From contig JAFQBB010000046.1 of the NCBI GenBank assembly GCA_017416805.1, positions 1 through 47,606 of the forward strand: DNA of 47,606 nucleotides, read 5' to 3'. The notes below the pieces were generated by a model. The model had not been told where the DNA came from. It saw nothing but the letters and a program-made list of their open reading frames with translations, and searched no databases. This document shows positions 30,719 through 39,725 of the stretch, in pieces (the first letter of the stretch is position 1; every line of letters starts with the position of its first letter). Position numbers and translations under genes: made by a program. Origin of the DNA: Bacteroidaceae bacterium. GTDB taxonomy: Bacteria > Bacteroidota > Bacteroidia > Bacteroidales > Bacteroidaceae.

Positions 30719-31471
30719 ATGGCTACATCAGACAGCATTGTCATTATCCCGACATACAACGAGAAGGAAAACATCGAAAACATCATCCGCGCCGTTTTCG
30801 GGTTGGAAAAGGTGTTTCACATATTAGTCATTGAAGACGGTTCGCCCGATGGCACGGCCGGCATAGTCAAAGAGTTGCAAAAAGAATTTCCCGAACGCCT
30901 CTTCATGATTGAACGCACTGGAAAATTAGGACTTGGCACCGCATACATCACAGGGTTCAAATGGGCCATTGCACACAAGTATGACTATATATTCGAAATG
31001 GATGCCGACTTTTCGCACAATCCAAACGATTTGCCACGCCTCTATTCGGCTTGCGCCGATGAAGGATACGACTTGGCCATCGGATCGCGCTATGTCAGTG
31101 GGGTGAACGTGGTGAACTGGCCTATGGGACGAGTCCTGATGAGTTATTACGCCTCGAAATATGTACGTCTTATAACAGGTGTAAGAATCCACGACACAAC
31201 GGCTGGTTTCAAATGTTACCGACGCCGTGTATTGGAAACCATAAACCTCGACGACATACGTTTCAAAGGATATGCTTTCCAGATAGAAATGAAATATACG
31301 ACCTACAAATGCGGATTCAAAATCAAGGAAGTACCCGTCATCTTCATCAATCGCGAATTGGGCACATCCAAAATGAGCGGCGGCATCTTCAGCGAAGCCA
31401 TGTTTGGTGTCATGCGCCTGCGGTGGGACGGCTGGTTCAAGAAATATCCCAAACCCATAGATAAAGAATAA
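30719..31471 (+). CDS. Polyprenol-phosphate mannose synthase-like GT2
   Basis: A 250-residue GT-A transferase of the dolichol-phosphate mannose synthase type. It shows IIPTYNEKENIENIIRAVFG, VIEDGSPDGTA, the metal site EMDADFSHNP and the IGSRYVSGVNVVNWPMGR motif. It lacks the C-terminal membrane domain present in some relatives. It should transfer a sugar from an NDP-sugar (GDP-mannose in characterised enzymes) to undecaprenyl phosphate, feeding periplasmic glycosylation. The stop is 4 bases before the dihydroorotase start. Confidence 0.88.
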   Translation: MATSDSIVIIPTYNEKENIENIIRAVFGLEKVFHILVIEDGSPDGTAGIVKELQKEFPERLFMIERTGKLGLGTAYITGFKWAIAHKYDYIFEMDADFSHNPNDLPRLYSACADEGYDLAIGSRYVSGVNVVNWPMGRVLMSYYASKYVRLITGVRIHDTTAGFKCYRRRVLETINLDDIRFKGYAFQIEMKYTTYKCGFKIKEVPVIFINRELGTSKMSGGIFSEAMFGVMRLRWDGWFKKYPKPIDKE

Positions 31472-31475
31472 TGGC

Positions 31476-32816
31476 ATGAGAACAATCATTCGCAACGCCA
31501 CTCTCGTCAACGAAGGAAAAAGTTTCAAAGGCCATCTGGTCATTGAAGACAACCTCATTGCTGAAGTGTTGACAGAAAAAGAAGAGCCCACACTTGCCTG
31601 CGACAAGGTTATTGATGCAACGGGGCTATTTCTGATTCCTGGTGTGATAGACGATCACGTCCATTTCCGTGACCCTGGTCTTACACATAAAGCCGATATG
31701 GAAAGTGAAAGCCGTGCTGCCGCCGCTGGAGGAGTCACTTCGTACATGGACATGCCCAACACCTCACCACAAACAACCTCTATCGAAGCCTTACAAGCCA
31801 AATTCTCTGATGCAACAAAGAAAAGCCTTGTAAACTATAGTTTCTTCTTCGGGGCCACAAACGACAACAGCCACCTCCTACCTCTGTTGGACAAACAACA
31901 CGTATGCGGAGTCAAACTTTTCATGGGTTCGAGTACTGGCAACATGTTGGTGGACAGGAAAGATGCACTTCAAAAAATCTTTTCCGAAGCAGGGATGCTT
32001 ATCATGGCCCATTGCGAAGACCAACACATTATCCAACAAAACACCGAACAGTTGAAAGCCAAGCAAGGCGATGACCCGGACGTGAGTTTTCACCCAATCA
32101 TACGGAATACAGAAGCCTGCTACCGCTCTACCGCACAAGCCATACAATTGGCCAAAGAAACAGGAGCACGCCTGCACATTGCCCACGTTACGACCGAAAA
32201 AGAATTGGAACTCTTTTCACCGACCCCACTCACCGAAGAGAAGCTTATCACGGCCGAAGCATGTGTGGCCCACCTCTTCTTCACGGACAATGACTATACC
32301 ACTTTAGGCACACGCATCAAATGCAACCCTGCCATTAAGACAAAAGCCGACCGTGAAGCCCTCCGCCGTTCACTTTCCGATGGCCGCATAGACGTTGTAG
32401 GAACCGATCATGCTCCCCACCTCTTGAACGAAAAACAGGGTGGATGCCTAAAAGCTGTATCAGGAATGCCTATGATACAATTCTCGCTCGTCACCATGTT
32501 AGAACTGGTTGATGCCGGAGTCCTCAAAATAGAGGAACTGGTCGAAAAGATGTGTCATGCACCCGCACGATTATTCCAAATAAAAAATAGAGGATACTTA
32601 CGACCCGGATATGCCGCAGATTTGGTAATTATCCATCCGAATCTCCCTTGGACGGTAACAGCCGATACGATATTGAGCAAATGCGGATGGAGCCCGATGG
32701 AAGGACATACCTACCAATGGAAGGTTGAACAAACATTCGTGAACGGACAATGCGTTTACAATAACGGACAGGTCAATGACACCGTACGCGGCTTGCCGTT
32801 AGAATTTGACCGTTAA
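31476..32816 (+). CDS. pyrC: Dihydroorotase
   Basis: A 446-residue amidohydrolase. Metal-binding HVHFRDPG is near residue 61, with later His in MAHCEDQH and HIAHVTTE, and the catalytic Asp in GTDHAPH. It closes carbamoyl aspartate to dihydroorotate in pyrimidine synthesis. The length and the HFRDPG motif fit the class I type. It lies directly behind the GT2 gene in the same operon. Allantoinase-like relatives are less likely given the motif set. Confidence 0.9.
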   Translation: MRTIIRNATLVNEGKSFKGHLVIEDNLIAEVLTEKEEPTLACDKVIDATGLFLIPGVIDDHVHFRDPGLTHKADMESESRAAAAGGVTSYMDMPNTSPQTTSIEALQAKFSDATKKSLVNYSFFFGATNDNSHLLPLLDKQHVCGVKLFMGSSTGNMLVDRKDALQKIFSEAGMLIMAHCEDQHIIQQNTEQLKAKQGDDPDVSFHPIIRNTEACYRSTAQAIQLAKETGARLHIAHVTTEKELELFSPTPLTEEKLITAEACVAHLFFTDNDYTTLGTRIKCNPAIKTKADREALRRSLSDGRIDVVGTDHAPHLLNEKQGGCLKAVSGMPMIQFSLVTMLELVDAGVLKIEELVEKMCHAPARLFQIKNRGYLRPGYAADLVIIHPNLPWTVTADTILSKCGWSPMEGHTYQWKVEQTFVNGQCVYNNGQVNDTVRGLPLEFDR

Positions 32817-32904
32817 CACCATAATCCTGTAACGGCATAGTCGCGGATGCTTGCCTCCCAAGTCCTATAGTGACACACTACATAACCAGCTTCCTGATAA
32901 AAAA

Positions 32905-33801
32905 ATGCGAGAGAAACAATTCACATACTCCGTACATGAAATAACGGAATACATCAATTGGGATTATTTTTTTCACGCATGGGGATTTTCATCACGTTTT
33001 GCCAATATAGCCAACGTGCACGAATGTGACTCTTGTCGTGCTTTGTGGCTTGCCTCCTTTCCTGAAGAAGAACAAGCAAAAGCCTCCGAAGCCATACATC
33101 TTTTCAAGGATGCAAAAAAGATGCTGACCAAACTTGACAATGGATGTTCAACACACGCTCTTTGCCGCTTATGCTCGGCCAATTCGGATGGCGACGACTT
33201 GCTATTGGACGACATGCGACTTCCTTTACTCCGGCAACAAGCCATTGGAGAAAGTTGTATTTGTTTAAGTGATTTCGTACGTCCTCTGTCAGGAGGAATC
33301 AGCGATTGCGTAGGAGTATTCGCCACCACGGTTGACCACCAAATGGAGGAACTATTCCCCAATGACTCATATGCGAATTTGCTTGCACAGACATTGGCCG
33401 ACCGGTTAGCCGAAGCCACCGCCGAAGTGTTGCACTTGCATGTGCGTCGCCTTTTTTGGGGATACGCGCCCAATGAGCATCTCAGCATCAAACAACTACA
33501 CCGCGAAGAGTTTCAAGGGATAAGACCTGCCGTGGGATACCCATCTTTGCCCGACCTTTCTGTCAATTTCATCATTGACAAGATTTTGGAAATGAACAGG
33601 ATAGGAATCACACTCACCGAAAATGGAGCAATGCGCCCTCATGCCTCGGTAAGCGGATTGATGATAGCCCACCCAAAATCGCATTATTTTGCTATCAATA
33701 AGATAACAAAAGAGCAATTGGTTGATTATGCCACCCGTCGCGGTATCCCAATTATTGACATGGAGAAATTCTTACGAAAAAACTTAATTTGCAATTCATA
33801 A
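32905..33801 (+). CDS. Stand-alone MetH reactivation-domain protein
   Basis: A 298-residue protein matching the C-terminal activation domain of cobalamin-dependent methionine synthase. The SAM-binding RPAVGYPSLPD corresponds to the RxxxGYPxxPD motif, and LADRLAEATAEVLHLHVRR is the helix preceding it. The catalytic and B12-binding domains of MetH are absent, so it may act with a separate MetH or as a reactivase in trans. ATG 32905 is preferred over an upstream start because homology begins with the YSVHEITEYINWDYFFHAWG segment. It abuts the metallophosphoesterase start without a gap. Confidence 0.82.
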   Translation: MREKQFTYSVHEITEYINWDYFFHAWGFSSRFANIANVHECDSCRALWLASFPEEEQAKASEAIHLFKDAKKMLTKLDNGCSTHALCRLCSANSDGDDLLLDDMRLPLLRQQAIGESCICLSDFVRPLSGGISDCVGVFATTVDHQMEELFPNDSYANLLAQTLADRLAEATAEVLHLHVRRLFWGYAPNEHLSIKQLHREEFQGIRPAVGYPSLPDLSVNFIIDKILEMNRIGITLTENGAMRPHASVSGLMIAHPKSHYFAINKITKEQLVDYATRRGIPIIDMEKFLRKNLICNS

Positions 33802-35016
33802 ATGGTACATCGGATATTTGTTTTTCTGTTACTTCTCACATGGCTTCCTGATTTGTACATTTACTGCCAGTTCATAAAGCCACGAACCTCAACTTTTCGT
33901 AAGTTACGATGGTTATTCTGGATTCCGTCCATTGTATTAAGCCTTGCCCTTATAGGTTTGATGATTGGAGATAATTTCACTCCACAACGCGTGACACTTA
34001 CCGGCATCTACATGATTGCCTATTTGAGTGTCGTTGTCCCAAAATGTTTGTTTACACTATTGTCTCTATCAGGGAAACTATTTTCCCTGATAGGGCGTAT
34101 CCCTCCACTTTATATTATAAGGAAACGGCCAACTGAAATGATTTTCAATATAATAGGATTAATTTCCGCTTTTGTGGGAGCATACATTATTCTTTACGGA
34201 TGCATTGGCGGATGGCGAAGATTCGAGATCAAAGAGGTTTCTTTTTACCATCCTGATATACCTGAAGCCTTCGATGGCTACCGGATTGCGCAAATATCAG
34301 ACTTTCATATTGGCACCATTGCACACTATCCTAACGAGATACGCCGCGCTATAGAGATTATCAATGCACAAGCTCCCAATATGATAGTTTTTACCGGAGA
34401 TCTGGTTAATAACGAAGCAAACGAGTTGAACGATGTAGAAGCCATCTTGGCAGAGCTGAAAGCACCTGATGGAGTGTTTTCCGTACTTGGAAATCACGAT
34501 TATGGTTCATATCGCCAATGGCCTACCCGACAAGCAAAAACCAATAATCTGGAAGATTTGAAGAAACGGGAAAGGATGATGGGCTGGACACTCTTATTGA
34601 ATGATAACCGGATCATCCACAATGGCAAGGACAGTATAGCCATACTTGGGGTAGAAAATGATGGAAAGCCCCCCTTCCCTGCACTTGGAGATTTGCCACA
34701 AACAACCCAAGGGACAGATGGCATGTTCAAAGTCTTACTCAGCCATGACCCTTCACATTGGCGCAGGAAAGTATTACCCGAAACAGACATCCAGCTTACC
34801 CTGTCCGGACACACACATGCCATGCAATTCCGATTGGGCAACTTTTCACCTTCAGCATGGATATATCCTGAATGGGGAGGACTTTATACCGAAACTGACG
34901 GACGAGGATTGTATGTCAACACAGGACTTGGCTCCGTAATGATACCTTACCGGTTTGGTGCCTGGCCAGAAATATCGGTCATCACATTAAGGAGAAAATC
35001 AGATAATCAAGACTAA
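33802..35016 (+). CDS. Membrane-anchored metallophosphoesterase
   Basis: A 404-residue protein. Four hydrophobic segments occupy about residues 1-140. A calcineurin-type phosphoesterase domain follows: QISDFHIGT, FTGDLVNNEANE, LGNHDYGSY, LLSHDPSHW and LSGHTHAMQ, which give the complete di-metal site. Membrane-bound relatives include UDP-diacylglucosamine hydrolase-like and YkuE-like enzymes that act on lipids. The substrate is unknown. It is the last gene of the operon with the MetH-domain protein. Confidence 0.88.
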   Translation: MVHRIFVFLLLLTWLPDLYIYCQFIKPRTSTFRKLRWLFWIPSIVLSLALIGLMIGDNFTPQRVTLTGIYMIAYLSVVVPKCLFTLLSLSGKLFSLIGRIPPLYIIRKRPTEMIFNIIGLISAFVGAYIILYGCIGGWRRFEIKEVSFYHPDIPEAFDGYRIAQISDFHIGTIAHYPNEIRRAIEIINAQAPNMIVFTGDLVNNEANELNDVEAILAELKAPDGVFSVLGNHDYGSYRQWPTRQAKTNNLEDLKKRERMMGWTLLLNDNRIIHNGKDSIAILGVENDGKPPFPALGDLPQTTQGTDGMFKVLLSHDPSHWRRKVLPETDIQLTLSGHTHAMQFRLGNFSPSAWIYPEWGGLYTETDGRGLYVNTGLGSVMIPYRFGAWPEISVITLRRKSDNQD

Positions 35017-35064
35017 AAAGAAGACTTTTTGACCAAAGCCGGTTGAAAAAAATATATTTTATCT

Positions 35065-35095
35065 TTTGATATATGGACGCCTTATAGTATCTTTG
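35065..35095 (+). promoter_or_regulatory. Consensus promoter of the plsC-like gene
   Basis: TTTG (35065-35068), 19 bp, then TATCTTTG (35088-35095), a full match to the Bacteroides consensus, with a leader of about 30 bases before ATG 35131. Confidence 0.8.
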
Positions 35096-35130
35096 CACCA
35101 CTCATAAAACATAAAAACAGAATAACGAAT

Positions 35131-35868
35131 ATGAAATTCTTGTATTCTCTTTACCAGCTGATTGTTGTATTGCCATTAATGTTAGTAGCCACTATCCTGA
35201 CAGCCCTCTTTACAAGTGTGGGATGTCTTTTGGGCTTCGGTCATTTCTGGGGATATTACCCAGCCAAGTGTTGGGCTTGGTTTACAATCAGACTCTTATT
35301 GTTACCTATTAAGGTTAAAGGACACGAAAATATTGACACAAAGACATCATACGTATTCGTATCCAACCATCAAGGAGCATTTGACATATTTATCATTTTG
35401 GGCTTTTTAGGCCGAAACTTCAAGTGGATGCTCAAACAATCGCTTCGCAAAGCCCCCATTATAGGACGTGCATGCTATGATGCCGGTTATATTTTTGTAG
35501 ATAAAAGTGGGCCAAAAGCCATCAAACAGACCATAGACCGCGCAAAAAACATTTTACAAGGAGGAACCTCGCTTGTAGTATTCCCTGAAGGAAGCCGTTC
35601 GTGGGACGGACAAATGATAGCATTCAAGAAAGGAGCCTTCCAATTGGCAGACCAATTACAAATGCCGGTTGTACCACTGACCATTACCGGTTCCTTTCAG
35701 GTTTATCCGCGTACACATAAAGGATTCGTCCGTTTCCACCCTTTGACTCTTACTATCCATAAGCCTATCGCACCCAAAGGAGAAGGGCCCGAGAACCTCA
35801 AACTCATTATGGATGAATCGTACCATATCATAAGCAACGAATTGGAGAAACAGACCAAACCGAATTAA
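35131..35868 (+). CDS. plsC: 1-acyl-sn-glycerol-3-phosphate acyltransferase
   Basis: A 245-residue membrane acyltransferase. Two hydrophobic N-terminal segments (IVVLPLMLVATILTALFTSV) are followed by the catalytic NHQGAFD (HX4D) and FPEGSRS motifs, then PVVPLTITGS. It should acylate lysophosphatidic acid to phosphatidic acid in phospholipid synthesis. Other acyl acceptors are possible, since Bacteroides carry several family members. It is a single gene with its own consensus promoter. Confidence 0.88.
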   Translation: MKFLYSLYQLIVVLPLMLVATILTALFTSVGCLLGFGHFWGYYPAKCWAWFTIRLLLLPIKVKGHENIDTKTSYVFVSNHQGAFDIFIILGFLGRNFKWMLKQSLRKAPIIGRACYDAGYIFVDKSGPKAIKQTIDRAKNILQGGTSLVVFPEGSRSWDGQMIAFKKGAFQLADQLQMPVVPLTITGSFQVYPRTHKGFVRFHPLTLTIHKPIAPKGEGPENLKLIMDESYHIISNELEKQTKPN

Positions 35869-35964
35869 TCCAAAACCGAGGCGTAATCTGAAAGGATTTT
35901 ATGGAAGTGAAATAAAATACCGTAAAATTACGCCGGAAAATATGGAAGTTTAAAAATAAAGGCT

Positions 35965-35972
35965 TATTTTTG
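35965..35972 (+). promoter_or_regulatory. -7 element of the SPOR gene
   Basis: TATTTTTG matches TAnnTTTG, 20 bases before ATG 35993. The -33 element is not clear. Confidence 0.5.
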
Positions 35973-35992
35973 CAAGGCAAAGTAATATACAC

Positions 35993-37168
35993 ATGAAAGA
36001 ACTGACCAGACACATAGAGTCCCTATTGGTTGAAAACGATTGCGTCATCCTGCCCCACTTTGGAGGATTTGTGACCAATCATGCACCTGCACGATGGGTG
36101 GAAGATGAAAATATCATGTTGCCTCCTTACCGCACAATAGGCTTCAATCCACAATTGAAAATCAATGACGGATTGTTGGTACAATCATACATGCTGACAC
36201 ATGATGCAACCTATCCGGAAGCTACCCGTTTGACAGAAGCAGCCATTGAGAAGTTAAACGAGGAGTTGTATAGGGAAGGAATTGTAGAACTACACGGCAT
36301 TGGAACTTTACGACGCACCATAGGAGGTGAATTCCTTTTTGATGCGGCAGAGAGCGGTGTAATCACACCGGCTCATTACGGATTGGGGGCTGTCAAAATA
36401 AAGACACTGGCCGCAATAGAGGAAGAACGTAAACACATGGCGGATGAACCACGTGTGGAAATAAGGACGGAACCTGTAGAAACCCCGGTTATAGAAAACA
36501 AAAACCATACTATCACAATCAACATACGCCATGAATGGATTGTAAACACTATAGCCACGGCCGCTGCGGTAATCCTATTCTTCTTCCTGTCAACTCCTGT
36601 AGATAACACTTATATAGAGAGGGAGAATTATGCATCATTAGGCAATATCAGTGTATTTGAACAAGTCAGTCGAGAATCTGTATTGACAAACCTTATGGAG
36701 GTGTCAACAAAAAAAGCTGAAAATTCAAATGTAGCTGAAACCTCAAAAAACACTATAAAACCAACAGCCAAAAACAAGGTTGCCCAACCTGTTGGCAATA
36801 AAATCGCAGAAGCCCCAAAAACTGGAACCACCGTTTCTACCTTCAACACAAGTAAAGTTGAGACACCTGCCCCACAAGAGAAAGCAACAAAAGAAACTAA
36901 GGCTGAACCAGTTGTGGCGCAACCGAAGAAACGGACTGCCACCTACAATATTATAGTGGCCAGTGTACCTACCGAAAAGGATGTCAATCCTACCATTGGA
37001 GATTTGGCCACAAAAGGATATCCTGGTGCATTCCTCATCAAAGGAAATGGACGTTTCCGCATCGCCTTGAAGGCTTATGACACTGAGGCCGAAGCATACA
37101 GCCAGGTAAATACACTGAAACAAAATGGAGTATTCAAAGATGCTTGGGTGCTGAAAACAAGAAACTAA
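35993..37168 (+). CDS. HU-CCDC81 / SPOR domain membrane protein
   Basis: A 391-residue protein. Residues about 1-125 form the HU-related CCDC81 domain (LTRHIESLLVENDCVILPHF, VELHGIGTLRRTIGGEF). One membrane segment lies at about 182-201 (IVNTIATAAAVILFFFLSTP). A Lys/Thr/Ala/Pro-rich linker follows, then a C-terminal SPOR domain (YNIIVASVPTEKDVNPTIGD, with FRIALKAYDTEAEA). SPOR domains bind denuded peptidoglycan at the septum. The N-terminus is cytoplasmic, so the protein may link division-site cell wall to a cytoplasmic partner. Confidence 0.87.
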   Translation: MKELTRHIESLLVENDCVILPHFGGFVTNHAPARWVEDENIMLPPYRTIGFNPQLKINDGLLVQSYMLTHDATYPEATRLTEAAIEKLNEELYREGIVELHGIGTLRRTIGGEFLFDAAESGVITPAHYGLGAVKIKTLAAIEEERKHMADEPRVEIRTEPVETPVIENKNHTITINIRHEWIVNTIATAAAVILFFFLSTPVDNTYIERENYASLGNISVFEQVSRESVLTNLMEVSTKKAENSNVAETSKNTIKPTAKNKVAQPVGNKIAEAPKTGTTVSTFNTSKVETPAPQEKATKETKAEPVVAQPKKRTATYNIIVASVPTEKDVNPTIGDLATKGYPGAFLIKGNGRFRIALKAYDTEAEAYSQVNTLKQNGVFKDAWVLKTRN

Positions 37169-37256
37169 GGATGGTTAGTCCAAATCCTCTTTTAAGTAAT
37201 ACACAATACTCCACATTACACATCCAAAGTCTGTGGCCAATAGCTAAACATGTCAT

Positions 37257-37787
37257 ATGAAGCGAGTAAGATGTCCTAAATGCGAAGGTTTCATAACGTT
37301 TGACGAGACACAATATACCGATGGGCAATCATTGGTCTTTGTTTGTCCTGATTGCAAAAAACAATTTGGCATACGCATTGGTGTATCAAAACTGAAAGCC
37401 ACCCGACGCGAGGAGAAAGTGGACGAGCAAGAAAACAGGCAAGCATGTGGAAGCATCGTAGTTGTAGAAAACGTGTTCGGCTATAAACAAGTATTACCGT
37501 TATACGAAGGAGACAATACCATCGGAAGGCGTAATCAAGGAACCAATATTACCACTCCGATTGAAACCAGTGACCCCAGCATGGATCGCCACCATTGCAT
37601 CATCAACGTAAGCCGTAACAAACAAGGGAAACTTATATATACCTTACGAGACGGACTTAGCAATACTGGCACCTTTGTAATGAACGAGATATTAGGACCC
37701 AAAGACCGTATACGGATCTCTGATGGCGACATCATAACACTCGGGGCTACTACTATAATCCTACGTGAAGGAGAAGGATTAGAATAA
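37257..37787 (+). CDS. Zinc-ribbon and FHA domain protein
   Basis: A 176-residue cytoplasmic protein. The N-terminus has a CPKC ... CPDC zinc ribbon (about residues 6-37). The C-terminal part is an FHA domain with NTIGRR, SDPSMDRHHCIIN and GLSNTGTFVMN, the residues that hold a phosphothreonine peptide. It probably reads Ser/Thr phosphorylation; no kinase gene is in the window. It stands between the SPOR gene and the sigma factor. Confidence 0.82.
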   Translation: MKRVRCPKCEGFITFDETQYTDGQSLVFVCPDCKKQFGIRIGVSKLKATRREEKVDEQENRQACGSIVVVENVFGYKQVLPLYEGDNTIGRRNQGTNITTPIETSDPSMDRHHCIINVSRNKQGKLIYTLRDGLSNTGTFVMNEILGPKDRIRISDGDIITLGATTIILREGEGLE

Positions 37788-37990
37788 CCCCCCTATCCAT
37801 TCACACTTGATTTTCGTCACTTGCCTGAAAAAATAATTTCTCAGACACAAGAGAAAAAAGCCTTCAGGCAATTGCCCCCAAAACAACCATTAGAAGAAAT
37901 TTTCAACGATTATATTTTATATTTTTTGAATTTTCAAAAGATAATATCTATATTTTTCGAAAAACGCACCTTTTATTAAAGAAAAAGTAG

Positions 37991-37998
37991 TAACTTTG
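37991..37998 (+). promoter_or_regulatory. -7 element of the sigma factor gene
   Basis: TAACTTTG, a full TAnnTTTG match, 24 bases before ATG 38022. The preceding 37788-37990 is an AT-rich non-coding gap in which no other feature was recognised. Confidence 0.6.
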
Positions 37999-38021
37999 CC
38001 GTTCAAAATCGATTTTGAATA

Positions 38022-38885
38022 ATGAGACAACTAAAAATCACTAAAAGTATTACCAATCGAAGCAGCGAAGCGCTTGACAAATATTTGCTGGAGATTGGTA
38101 AGGAAGAATTGGTATCAGTAGAGGAAGAAGTTGAGTTGGCACAAAAAATCCGTCAAGGTGATCAGCGTGCCTTGGAAAAATTAACAAAAGCCAACTTGCG
38201 CTTTGTCGTATCTGTAGCCAAGCAATATCAAAATCAGGGGTTGAGTCTGCAAGACCTTATAAACGAAGGCAATATCGGACTCATCAAAGCCGCGCAAAAG
38301 TTTGACGAGACACGCGGTTTCAAATTCATCAGTTATGCCGTATGGTGGATTCGCCAATCCATTTTGCAAGCATTGGCAGAGCAGTCCCGTATCGTACGTT
38401 TGCCGTTGAACCAAGTAGGTTCTGTAAACAAAATCAACAAGGTTCTCTCAAAGTTTGAACAAGAGAATGAACGCCGTCCATCCGTATCTGAATTGGCCGA
38501 AGAGCTGAACATCGAAGAAGAAAAGATTTCAGAAGTACTTCGTGTATCAGGCCGTCAGGTTTCCGTGGATGCACCCTTCCAAGATGGAGAAGAAAACTGC
38601 TTGCTTGATGTGTTGACCAACGAAGATGCTCCCCATACAGACAGCCCCATGGACAAGGAATCTCTCAGTTCGGAATTGGACAACATCCTTTCAGCCGTAC
38701 TGAAGGACAGGGAGAAGAAAGTCATCGTCATGTCATTCGGCATCGGATGTCATGAAAAATCACTCGAAGAAATTGGAGACCTGTTGGGATTGACACGTGA
38801 ACGTGTAAGACAGATTAAAGAAAAATCGCTCCGCAAAATCAAAAATGACCCGGGAAGCAGAATCCTGCTGAAATATTTGGGATAA
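38022..38885 (+). CDS. rpoD: Primary RNA polymerase sigma factor, RpoD/SigA-type
   Basis: A 287-residue group 1/2 sigma-70 without the long N-terminal region 1.1, as in Bacteroidota. Region 1.2 begins near [20 protein letters not shown]. Region 2 has [20 protein letters not shown] and [14 protein letters not shown]. Region 3 has [20 protein letters not shown], and region 4.2 ends [16 protein letters not shown]. It recognises the TTTG / TAnnTTTG promoters seen throughout this window. A paired-arm hairpin follows at 38901-38958. Confidence 0.93.
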   Translation: MRQLKITKSITNRSSEALDKYLLEIGKEELVSVEEEVELAQKIRQGDQRALEKLTKANLRFVVSVAKQYQNQGLSLQDLINEGNIGLIKAAQKFDETRGFKFISYAVWWIRQSILQALAEQSRIVRLPLNQVGSVNKINKVLSKFEQENERRPSVSELAEELNIEEEKISEVLRVSGRQVSVDAPFQDGEENCLLDVLTNEDAPHTDSPMDKESLSSELDNILSAVLKDREKKVIVMSFGIGCHEKSLEEIGDLLGLTRERVRQIKEKSLRKIKNDPGSRILLKYLG

Positions 38886-38900
38886 AAGAAATACATTTGG

Positions 38901-38958
38901 AATATGCCAATGCGCCACCGGCTCCTTATTGGGAGAGAAAGTGATGCATTGGCATATT
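38901..38958 (+). terminator. Long hairpin after the sigma factor gene
   Basis: AATATGCCAATGC (38901-38913) pairs perfectly with GCATTGGCATATT (38946-38958), with an inner CTCC / GGAG pairing and T residues after the stem. It begins 15 bases after the stop codon. Confidence 0.65.
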
Positions 38959-38994
38959 TTGTATTATTACTGTCCGGCAGAAAGTAGAGTAATA

Positions 38995-39022
38995 ATAATA
39001 AGGTACGCGCGTACCTTATTAT
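38995..39022. repeat. 28-bp perfect palindrome
   Basis: A perfect palindrome centred on GGTACGCGCGTACC with AT-rich outer arms. The GCGCGC core is unusual in this AT-rich gap. It may be a protein-binding site or a cruciform-forming sequence. Confidence 0.6.
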
Positions 39023-39095
39023 ATATAAAGGAGGAGTTCTCTTCTCTCAAAATCGGACTGTTCGTAGCAATTCAGATGAGAAGTCTGCGAGTATC

Positions 39096-39262
39096 AGAAC
39101 GGATAATTTACGGTTTGGCAAATGAACAGTTATCGACTACCCTAAATGAACAGTTATTGGCTTACCCAAGTGAATAACTTACGGCTTGGGAAGTGAACTA
39201 TAAGCGGCTTGACAAGTGAATAATAGTTCACTTGAGAAGCCTCCAAAAGTTCACTTGAGAAG
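39096..39262. repeat. Degenerate 23-24 bp tandem repeat with TGAAC core
   Basis: Units start at 39096, 39120, 39144, 39168, 39191 and 39214 (periods 24, 24, 24, 23, 23). The consensus is roughly AARTGAAYAGTTAT-GGCTT-CCC. The array then inverts into two copies of AGTTCACTTGAGAAGCC. No convincing gene lies here. Confidence 0.6.
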
Positions 39263-39303
39263 CCTCTTATACCCCAATTCCCCTGCCAATTATTGGCTAT
39301 TAT

Positions 39304-39373
39304 AGGTCTCCGGTAAACGACTATAATGTTTTGCATTAGTGTGTTTTAAGGGAGTACAAACCCCTACTTATAT
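39304..39373 (-). repeat. Dispersed repeat, copy B
   Basis: The reverse complement aligns by eye with 1727-1789 (shared CTTAAAA, CACTAAT, CAAAA, ATTATA and TTTACCGG blocks in the same order). A related GTGTCCGGCAAAC motif follows at 39383-39395. Confidence 0.55.
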
Positions 39374-39405
39374 TTTTTGTTAGTGTCCGGCAAACATCTG
39401 TAGGT

Positions 39406-39461
39406 TCCTTTTGCTGCACCCGGAGACCCTTCGACTACGATCAGGGTGACAGAGACAGCAT
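39406..39461 (+). repeat. Fragment of the CCCTTCGAC inverted-repeat family
   Basis: It resembles 23477-23527 with several substitutions, keeping GAGACCCTTCGAC and CAGGGTGACAGAGAC, but the partner arm is missing. It is a decayed copy of the MITE-like element. Confidence 0.55.
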
Positions 39462-39663
39462 GAACCTGAATATTGATTAAACCATAAAGTTTTAGCAGAT
39501 ACCAATAATTGGCTATGCATTATGCGGCTAAAGGATGAAGACTGTAAATCTTCACAAAGGCTTTGAAAGAGTATGAATATTAGATGTTCAAACTGACATT
39601 TTTACAAGACATCAGTTTTGAAAAAATGTGTCCATAAACTCGCCTATATAAAAAAAAATGTTT

Positions 39664-39671
39664 TAACTTTG
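39664..39671 (+). promoter_or_regulatory. -7 element of the pectin enzyme cluster
   Basis: TAACTTTG, a full TAnnTTTG match, 54 bases before ATG 39726. It shows that the longer in-frame start at 39618 lies upstream of the promoter and is not used. Confidence 0.6.
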
Positions 39672-39725
39672 CATTGCTTTGATTTTAAATGCTTCAACCT
39701 AAAGCATAAAACTCTATCCACGACC

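Noticed and set aside
38929-39177. 82-codon open frame after the sigma factor
   Set aside because: It reads through the terminator hairpin, the 28-bp palindrome and the tandem array; no domain or start signal.
39096-39262. CRISPR array or tRNA cluster
   Set aside because: The period is 23-24 bp without distinct spacers, and no cloverleaf can be drawn.
39618-39725. N-terminal extension of the GH105/88 gene
   Set aside because: It spans the TAACTTTG promoter element, and a normal signal peptide begins at 39726.
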